A DNA stretch of 64,000 nt from Hymenopus coronatus (Eukaryota; Arthropoda; Insecta; Mantodea; Hymenopodidae), in assembly GCA_030762935.1 (NCBI GenBank), contig CM060890.1, positions 151,314,129 to 151,378,128 of the forward strand, read 5' to 3'. Position 1 is the stretch's first letter. The number at the start of each line of letters is the position of its first letter. Positions 54,113 to 64,000 of this stretch are shown in pieces. The notes below the pieces were generated by a model. That model was not told where the DNA came from. It made no database searches and saw nothing but the letters and a program-made list of their open reading frames with translations. The position numbers and the translations under genes were made by a program.

Positions 54113-57100
54113 AATTCAATAATCATACAAGCTGTCACCTTCACATTTTCAGGAATATGCCTTGATACTGGCCTATAACAATCACACAAGTTGTCACCTT
54201 AACCTTTTCAGGAATATGGCTTGATACAGGCCTATAACAATCACATAAGGTGACACCAAAACATTTTCAGGAATATGGGTTGATACTGGCCTATAACAAT
54301 CACACAAGGTGCCACCACAACATTTTCATGAATATAGGTTGATACTGGCCTATAACAATCACACAAGGTGTCACCTTAACATTTTCAGGAATATGCCTTG
54401 ATACTGGCCTATAACAATCACACAAGTTGTCACCGTAACCTTTTCAGGAATATGGGTTGATACTGGCCTATAACAATCACACAAGTTGTCACCTTAACCT
54501 TTTCAGGAATATGGGTTGATACTGGCCTATAACAATCACACAAGTTGTCACCTTAACCTTTTCAGGCATATGGGTTGATACTGGCCTATAACAATCACAC
54601 AAGTTGTCACCTTAACCTTTTCAGGAATATGGGTTGATACTGGCCTATAACAATCACACAAGGTGCTACCACAACATTTTCATGAATATAGGTTGATACT
54701 GGCCTATAACAATCACACAAGTTGTCACCTTAACCTTTTCAGGAATATGGGTTGATACTGGCCTATAACAATCACACAAGTTGTCACCTTAACCTTTTCA
54801 GGAATATGGGTTGATACTGGCCTATAACAATCACACAAGATGTCACCTTAACCTGTTCAAGAATATGGGTTGATACTGGCCTATAACAATCACACAAGGT
54901 GCCACAACAACATTTTCATGAATATAGGTTGATACTGGCCTATAACAATCACACAAGTTGTCACCTTAACCTTTTCAGGAATATGGGTTGATACTGGCCT
55001 ATAACAATCACACAAGGTGCCACCACAACATTTTCATGAATATAGGTTGATACTGGCCTATAACAATCACACAAGTTGTCACCTTCACATTTTCAGGAAT
55101 ATGCCTTGATACTGGCCTATAACAATCACACAAGGTGCCACCACAACATTTTCATGAATATAGGTTGATACTGGCCTATAACAATCACACAAGTTGTCAC
55201 CTTCACATTTTCAGGAATATGCCTTGATACTGGCCTATAACAATCACACAAGTTGTCACCTTAACCTTTTCAGGAATATGGCTTGATACAGGCCTATAAC
55301 AATCACATAAGGTGACACCAAAACATTTTCAGGAATATGGGTTGATACTGGCCTATAACAATCACACAAGGTGCCACCACAACATTTTCATGAATATAGG
55401 TTGATACTGGCCTATAACAATCACACAAGGTGTCACCTTAACCTTTTCAGGAATATGGGTTGATACTGGCCTATAACAATCACACAAGGTGCCACCACAA
55501 CATTTTCATGAATATAGGTTGATACTGGCATATAACAATCACACAAGGTGTCACCTTAACCTGTTCAGGAATATGGGTTGATACTGGCCTATAACAATCA
55601 CACAAGGTGTCACCTTAACCTGTTCAGGAATATGGGTTGATACTGGCCTATAACAATCACACGAAGTGTCACCATAACCTTTTCAGGGTTATAGGTTGAT
55701 ACTGGCCTATAACAATCACACAAGTTGTCACCTTAAACTTTTCAGGAATATGGGTTGATACTGGCCTATAACAATCGCACAAGTTGCCACCACAACCTTT
55801 TCAGGAATATGGGTTGATACTGACCTATAACAATCACACAAGGTGCCAGCACAACATTTTAAGGAATATGGGTTGATACTGGCCTATAAAAATCACACAA
55901 GCTGACTTCTTAACCTTTTCAGGAATATGGGTTGATACTGGCCTATAACAATCACACAAGGTGTCACCTTAATCTTTTCAGGAATATGGGTTGATACTGG
56001 CCTATAAGAATCACACAAGGTATCACCTTAACCTGTTCAGGAATATGGGTGATACTCACCTATAACAATCACACAAGGTATCACCTTAACCTGTTCAGGA
56101 ATATGGGTGATACTGGCCTATAACAATCACACAAGGTGTCACCTTAACCTGTTCAGGAATATGGGTGATACTGGCCTATAACAATCACACAAGGTATCAC
56201 CTTAACCTGTTCAGGAATATGGGTGATACTGGCCTATAACAATCACACAAGGTATCACCTTAACCTGTTCAGGAATATGGGTGATACTGGCCTATAACAA
56301 TCACACAAGGTGTCACCTTAACCTGTTAGGGAATATGGGTTGATACTGGCCTATAACAATCACACAAAGTGTCACCATAACCTTTTAAGGAATATGGATT
56401 GATACTGGCCTATAACAATCACACAAGGTGTCCCCACCACATTTTCAGGAATATGGGTTGATACTGGCCTATACCAATCACACAAGGTGTCCCCACCACA
56501 TTTTCAGGAATATGGGTTGATACTGGCCTATAACAAACACACGAAGTGTCACCATAACCTTTTAAGGAATATGGCTTGATACTGGCCTATAACAATCACA
56601 CAAATTGTCACCTTAACCTTTTCAGGGTTATAGGTTGATACTGGCCTATAACAATCACACAAGATGTCACCTTAACATTTTCAGGAATATGGGATGACAC
56701 TGGCCTATAACAATCACATTAGGTACACCACAACATTTTCAGGAATATGGGTTGATACTGGCCTATAACAATCACACAAGGTGCCACCACAACATTTTCA
56801 GGAATATAGGATGATACTGGCCTATAGCAATCACACAAGTTGTCACCTTAAACATTTCAGGAATATGGCTTGATACTGGCCTATAAAAATCACAAAAGGT
56901 GCCACCACAACATTTTCAGGAATATGGGTTGATACTGGCCTATAACAATCGCACAAGTTGCTACCACAACCTTTTCAGGAATATGGGTTGATACTGGCCT
57001 ATAACAATCACACAAGGTGCCAGCACAACATTTTCAGGAATATGGGTTGATACTGGCCTATAACAATCGCACAAGTTGCCACCACAACCTTTTCAGGAAT

Positions 57101-60100
57101 ATGGCTTGATACTGGCCTATAACAATCACACAAGGTGCCAGCACAACATTTTCAGGAATATGGGTTGATACTGGCCTATAACAATCACACAAGGTGTCAC
57201 CACAACCTTTTCAGGAATATGGGTTGATACTGGCATATTATAATTACGCAAGGTGTCACCACAACCTTTTCATGAATATGGGTTGATACTGGCCTATAAC
57301 AATCACACAAGCTGTCAGCACAACATTTTCAGGAATATGGGTTGATACTTGCCTATAACAATCACGTAAGGTGTCACCTTAACCTTTTCAGAAATATGGG
57401 TTGATACTGGCCTATAACAACCACACAAGGTGTCAACACAACCTTTTTAAGGAATATGGGTTGATACTTGCCTATAACTATCACACAAGGTATCACCACA
57501 ACCTTCTCAGGAATATGCGTTGATACTGGCCTATAACAATCACACAAGGTGCCACCACAACGTTTTCAGGAATATGGGTTGATACTGGCCTATAACAATC
57601 ACACAAAGTGTCACCACAATATATTCAGGAGTATGGGTAGATACAGGGCTATAACAATCACACAAAATGTCACCTTAAACTTTACAGGAATATTGGTTGT
57701 TACTGGCCTATAACAATCAAACAAGCTCTCCCCACAACATTTTCAGGAATATGGGTTGATACCGGCCTATAACAAACACACAAGGTGTCACCTTAATCTT
57801 TTCAGGAATATGGGTTGATACTGGCCTATACCAATCACACAAGGTGTCCCCACCACATTTTCAGGAATATGGGTTGATATTGCCTTATAACAATCACACA
57901 AGGTGTCACCTTAACCTTTTCAGGAATATGGGTTGATACTGGTCTATAACAATCACGCAAGGTGTCGCCACAAGATTATCAGGAATATGCTTTGATACTG
58001 GTCTATAACAATCACACAAGGTGTCGCCACAAGATTATCAGGAATATGGGTTGATACTGGTCTATAACAATCACACAAGGTGTCGCCACAAGATTATCAG
58101 GAATATGGGTTGATACTGGCCTATAACAATCACACAGGGTGTCACCTTAACCTGTTCAGGAATATGGGATGATACTGGCCTATAACAATCACACAGGGTG
58201 TCACCTTAACCTGTTCAGGAATATGGGTTGATACTGGTCTATAACAATCACGCAAGGTGTCGCCACAAGATTATCAGGAATATGCTTTGATACTGGTCTA
58301 TAACAATCACACAAGGTGTCGCCACAAGATTATCAGGAATATGGGTTGATACTGGTCTATAACAATCACGCAAGGTGTCGCCACAAGATTATCAGGAATA
58401 TGCTTTGATACTGGTCTATAACAATCACCAAAGGTGTCGCCACAAGATTATCAGGAATATGGGTTGATACTGGTCTATAACAATCACACAAGGTGTCGCC
58501 ACAAGATTATCAGGAATATGGGATGACACTGGTCTATAACAATCACACAAGGTGTCGCCACAAGATTATCAGGAATATGCTTTGATACTGGTCTATAACA
58601 ATCACGCAAGGTGTCGCCACAAGATTATCAGGAATATGCTTTGATACCGGTCTATAACAATCACACAAGGTGTCGCCACAAGATTATCAGGAATATGGGT
58701 TGATACTGGTCTATAACAATCACACAAGGCGTCGCCACAAGATTATCAGGAATATGGGTTGATACTGGTCTATAACAATCACACAAGGTGTCGCCACGAG
58801 ATTATCAGGAATATGGGTTGATACTGGTCTATAACAATCACACAAGGTGTCGCCACAAGATTATCAGGAATATGGGTTGACTCTGGTCTATAACAATCAC
58901 ACAAGGTGTCGCCACAAGATTATCAGGAATATGCTTTGATACTGGTCTATAACAATCACACAAGGTGTCGCCACAAGATTATCAGGAATATGCTTTGATA
59001 CTGGTGTATAACAATCACGCAAGGTGTCGCCACAAGATTATCAGGAATATGCTTTGATACTGGTCTATAACAATCACACAAGGTGTCGCCACAAGATTAT
59101 CAGGAATATGGGTTGATACTGGTCTATAACAATCACACAAGGTGTCGCCACAAGATTATCAGGAATATGGGTTGATACTGGTCTATAACAATCACAAAAG
59201 GTGTCGCCACAAGATTATCAGGGAATATGGGTTGATACTGGTCTATAACAATCACGTAAGGTGTCGCCACAAGATTATCAGGAATATGCTTTGATACTGG
59301 TCTATAACAATTCCACAAGGTGTCGCCACAAGATTATCAGGAATATGGGTTGATACTGGTCTCTAACAATCACACAAGGTGTCGCCACAAGATTATCAGG
59401 AATATGGGTTGATACTGGTCTATAACAATCACACAGGGTGTCACCTTAACCTGTTCAGGAATATGGGTTGATACTGGTCTATAACAATCACGCAAGGTGT
59501 CGACACAAGATTATCAGGAATATGCTTTGATACTGGTCTATAACAATCACACAAGGTGTCGCCACAAGATTATCAGGAATATGCTTTGATACTGGCCTAT
59601 AACAATCACGCAAGGTGTCGCCAAAAGATTATCAGGAATATGCTTTGATACTGGTCTATAACAATCACGCAAGGTGTCGCCACAAGATTATCAGGAATAT
59701 GCTTTGATACTGGCCTATAACAATCACACAGGGTGTCACCTTAACCTGTTCAGGAATATGGGTTGATACTGGCCTATAACAATCACACAGGGTGTCACCT
59801 TAACCTGTTCAGGAATATGGGTTGATACTGGTCTATAACAATCACGCAAGGTGTCACCTTAACCTGTTCAGGAATATGGGTTGATACTGACCTATAACAA
59901 TCACACGAAGTGTCACCATAACCTTTTAAGGAATATGGCTTGATACTGGCCTGTAACAATCACACAAGGTGTCACCTTAACCTTTTCAGGGTTATAGGTT
60001 GATACTGGCCTATAACAATCATACAAGGTGTCCCCACAACATTTTCAGGCATATGGGTTGATACTGGCCTATAACAATCACACAAGGTGTCACCACAACC

Positions 60101-63100
60101 TTTTCAGGAATATGGGTTGATACTGCCCTATAACAATCACACAAGCTGTCACAACAACATTTTCAGGCATATGGGTTGTTACTGTGCTATAACAATCACA
60201 CAAATTGTCACCTTAACCTGTTCAGGTAAATGGGTGCATACTGGCCTTTAAGAATCATACAAGCAGCCACCTAAGCGTTTTCAGGAATATGGGTTGATAC
60301 TGGCCTATAGCAATCACACAAGATGTCACCTTAACCTGTTCAAGAATATGGGTTGATACTGGTCTATAGCAATCACACAAGGTGTCACCTTAACATTTTC
60401 AGGAATATGGGTTGATACTGGCCTATAACAATCACACAAGCTGCCACCTTAACCTTTTCAGGAATATGGGTTGATACTGGCCTATAACTATCACACAAGC
60501 TGTCACCACAACATTTTCAGGAATATGGGTTGATACTGGCCTATAACAATCACACAAGGTGCCACCACATTGTTTTCAGCAATATGGGTTGATACTTGCC
60601 TATAACAATCACACACGAAGTCACCTTAACCTGTTCAGTAATATGGGTTGATACTGGCCTATAATAATCACACAAGGTGTCACCTTAACCTGTTCAGTAA
60701 TATGGGTTGATACCGGCCTATAAAAATCACACAGGGTGTCACCTTAACCTGTTCAGTAATATGGGTTGATACTGGCCTATAACAATCACACAGGGTGTCA
60801 CCTTAACCTGTTCAGTAATATGGGTTGATACTGGCCTATAATAATCACACAAGGTGTCACCTTAACCTGTTCAGTAATATGGGTTGATACTGGCCTATAA
60901 CAATCACACAGGGTGTCACCTTAACCTGTTCAGTAATATGGGTTGATACTGGCCTATAACAATCACACAATCTGTCACAACAACATTTTCAGCAATATGG
61001 GTTGATACGGGCCTCTAATAATCACACAAGGTGTCACCTTAACCTTTTCAGCAATATGGGTTGATACTGGCCTATACCAATCACACAAGGTGTCCCCACC
61101 ACATTTTCAGGAATATGGGTTGATACTGGCCTATACCAATCACACAAGGTGTCCCCACCACATTTTCAGAAATATGGGTTGATACTGGCCTATAACAAAC
61201 ACACGAAGTGTCACCATAACCTTTTAAGGAATATGGCTTGATACTGGCCTATAACAATCACACAAGGTGTCACCTTAAACTTTTCAGGGTTACAGGTTGA
61301 TACTGGCCTATAACAATCACACAAGATGTCACCTTAACATTTTCAGGAATATGGGATGACACTGGCCTATAACAATCACATTAGGTACACCACAACATTT
61401 TCAGGAATATGGGTTGATACTGGCCTATAACAATCACACAAGGTGCCACCACAACATTTTCAGGAATATAGGATGATACTGGCCTATAGCAATCACACAA
61501 GTTGTCACCTTAAACATTTCAGGAATATGGCTTGATACTGGCCTATAAAAATCACAAAAGGTGCCACCACAACATTTTCAGGAATATGGGTTGATACTGG
61601 CCTATAACAATCGCACAAGTTGCCACCACAACCTTTTCAGGAATATGGGTTGATACTGGCCTATAACAATCACACAAGGTGCCAGCACAACATTTTCAGG
61701 AATATGGGTTGATACTGGCCTATAACAATCGCACAAGTTGCCACCACAACCTTTTCAGGAATATGGCTTGATACTGGCCTATAACAATCACACAAGGTGC
61801 CAGCACAACATTTTCAGGAATATGGGTTGATACTGGCCTATAACAATCACACAAGGTGTCACCACAACCTTTTCAGGAATATGGGTTGATACTGGCATAT
61901 TATAATTACGCAAGGTGTCACCACAACCTTTTCAGGAATATGGTTTGATACTGGCCTATAACATTCACACAAGGTGTCACCTTAACCTTTTCATGAATAT
62001 GGGTTGATACTGGCCTATAACAATCACACAAGGTGTCAGCACAACATTTTCAGGAATATGGGTTGATACTGGCCTATAACAACCACACAAGGTGTCAACA
62101 CAACCTTTTTAAGGAATATGGGTTGATACTTGCCTATAACTATCACACAAGGTATCACCACAACCTTCTCAGGAATATGCGTTGATACTGGCCTATAACA
62201 ATCACACAAGGTGCCACCACAACGTTTTCAGGAATATGGGTTGATACTGGCCTATAACAATCACACAAAGTGTGACCACAATATATTCAGGAATATGGGT
62301 GGATACAGGGCTATAACAATCACACAAAATGCCACTTTAAACTTTACATGAATATGGGTTGATACTGGTCTATAACAATCACACAAGGTGTCGCCACAAG
62401 ATTATCAGGAATATGGGTTGATACTGGTCTATAACAATCACACAAGGTGTCGCCACAAGATTATCAGGGAATATGGGTTGAAACTGGTCTATAACAATCA
62501 CGCAAGGTGTCGCCACAAGATTATCAGGAATATGCTTTGATACTGGTCTATAACAATCACACAAGGTGTCGCCACAAGATTATCAGGAATATGGGTTGAT
62601 ACTGGCCTATAACAATCACACAGGGTGTCACCTTAACCTGTTCAGGAATATGGGTTGATACTGGCCTATAACAATCACACAGGGTGTCACCTTAACCTGT
62701 TCAGGAATATGGGTTGATACTGGTCTATAACAATCACGCAAGGTGTCACCTTAACCTGTTCAGGAATATGGGTTGATACTGACCTATAACAATCACACGA
62801 AGTGTCACCATAACCTTTTAAGGAATATGGCTTGATACTGGCCTGTAACAATCACACAAGGTGTCACCTTAACCTTTTCAGGGTTATAGGTTGATACTGG
62901 CCTATAACAATCATACAAGGTGTCCCCACAACATTTTCAGGCATATGGGTTGATACTGGCCTATAACAATCACACAAGGTGTCACCACAACCTTTTCAGG
63001 AATATGGGTTGATACTGCCCTATAACAATCACACAAGCTGTCACAACAATATTTTCAGGCATATGGGTTGTTACTGTGCTATAACAATCACACAAATTGT

Positions 63101-64000
63101 CACCTTAACCTGTTCAGGTAAATGGGTGCATACTGGCCTTTAAGAATCATACAAGCAGCCACCTAAGCGTTTTCAGGAGTGTGGGTTGATACTGGCCTAT
63201 AGCAATCACACAAGATGTCACCTTAACCTGTTCAAGAATATGGGTTGATACTGGTCTATAACAATCACACAAGGTGTCACCTTAACATTTTCAGGAATAT
63301 GGGTTGATACTGGCCTATAACAATCACACAAGCTGCCACCTTAACCTTTTCAGGAATATGGGTTGATACTGGCCTATAACTATCACACAAGCTGTCACCA
63401 CAACATTTTCAGGAATATGGGTTGATACTGGCCTATAACAATCCCACAAGGTGCCACCACATTGTTTTCAGGAATATGGGTTGATACTTGCCTATAACAA
63501 TCACACACGAAGTCACCTTAACCTTTTCAGGAATAATGGTTGATACTGGCCTATAACAATCATACAAGGTGTCCCCAAAACATTTTCAGGCATATGGGTT
63601 GATACTGGCCTATAACAATCACACAAGGTGTCACCACAACCTTTTCAGGAATATGGGTTGATACTGCCCTATAACAATCACACAAGCTGTCACAACAACA
63701 TTTTCAGGCATATGGGTTGTTACTGTGCTATAACAATCACACAAATTGTCACCTTAACCTGTTCAGGTAAATGGGTGCATACTGGCCTTTAAGAATCATA
63801 CAAGCAGCCACCTAAGCGTTTTCAGGAATATGGGTTGATACTGGCCTATAGCAATCACACAAGATGTCACCTTAACCTGTTCAAGAATATGGGTTGATAC
63901 TGGTCTATAGCAATCACACAAGGTGTCACCTTAACATTTTCAGGAATATGGGTTGATACTGGCCTATAACAATCACACAAGCTGCCACCTTAACCTTATC
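54113..64000 (+). repeat. 59-bp satellite array, continuing past the window
   Basis: The monomer is CACACAAGGTGTCACCTTAA, CCTTTTCAGGAATATGGG, TTGATACTGGCC, TATAACAAT; successive starts (54481, 54540) are 59 bp apart. About 168 units are present. Variants: type 1 with ACCTTAACCTTTTCAGG, type 2 with CCACAACATTTTCA(G/T)G, and type 3 with GTCGCCACAAGATTATCAGG plus GGTCTATAAC. A 58-bp variant with GGGTGATACT repeats several times at about 56035-56330. Open frames on the minus strand at 59133-59318 and 62379-62564 are satellite translations (59 x 3 = 177), not genes. Confidence 0.97.
57940..59750 (+). repeat. Type-3 block of the 59-bp satellite
   Basis: Nearly all monomers here carry GTCGCCACAAGATTATCAGG and GGTCTATAACAATCAC. 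A few type-1 units (CACCTTAACCTGTTC) are interspersed near 58140-58200 and 59445. A smaller type-3 block recurs at about 62345-62600. Local homogeneity points to recent block amplification. Confidence 0.85.

Noticed and set aside
59133..59318. Minus-strand open frame with repeated residues (also 62379-62564)
   Set aside because: A 59-bp monomer read three times gives a 177-bp period, so frames stay open by chance where no stop is present. It is a satellite translation.

Overview
This is repeat-rich nuclear DNA from a eukaryote, almost certainly an invertebrate animal. It is AT-rich, has no operons or dense coding, and holds several transposon classes: CR1-like and I/R1-like LINEs, GIY-YIG Penelope-like elements (PLEs), Gypsy, mariner, hAT, pogo/Tigger, Helitron and tRNA-derived SINEs, together with large satellites. 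An arthropod fits best (the mix of PLE, mariner and Helitron, and an arthropod-style TATA plus TCAGTT initiator), but nothing here fixes the species. No complete host gene is visible; three weak minus-strand exon candidates are listed.

Layout. 1-8.2 kb: a CR1-like LINE (minus) and an RNase H-bearing I-clade LINE (plus), cut by a PLE with inverted ends (3604-5944, 13-bp target duplication) and by two small foldback elements (FB1, FB2). 8.3-12.3 kb: members of an 0.85-kb repeat family (family A), one nested in another, plus a Tigger fragment. 14.4-16.5 kb: a Helitron with exact TC...CTAG ends and helicase remnants. 17.2-21.2 kb: a satellite of 68-bp monomers, followed by an R1/I-like LINE (minus, to 23.85 kb). 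24.6-30.4 kb: two SINE-like sequences, FB3, a family A copy, a hAT relic and a second PLE tail. 30.4-41 kb: mostly unrecognised sequence with 34-bp, about 112-bp and 70-bp tandem repeats. 41.2-44 kb: family A copies beside and inside a third PLE fragment. 45.5-46.1 kb: FB4, a perfect 248-bp inverted repeat carrying an outward-facing promoter in each arm. 46.9-48.2 kb: a structurally complete mariner with an uninterrupted 349-aa transposase. 48.9-53.7 kb: a decayed Gypsy element hit by a family A copy (itself hit by a SINE) and by a SINE in its RT. 54.1 kb to the window end: about 10 kb of a 59-bp satellite with multi-monomer duplications.

The pieces do not form a pathway; they record a nesting history. 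The most coherent signal is the FB family. Its four copies have 10-13-bp target duplications, inverted arms, a 29-33-nt extension on one side only, hammerhead-like sequence and, in the longest copy, mirrored TATA/initiator promoters. These traits match PLE termini and suggest a small non-autonomous PLE-type retroelement. The mariner is the only element here that looks able to encode a working enzyme.
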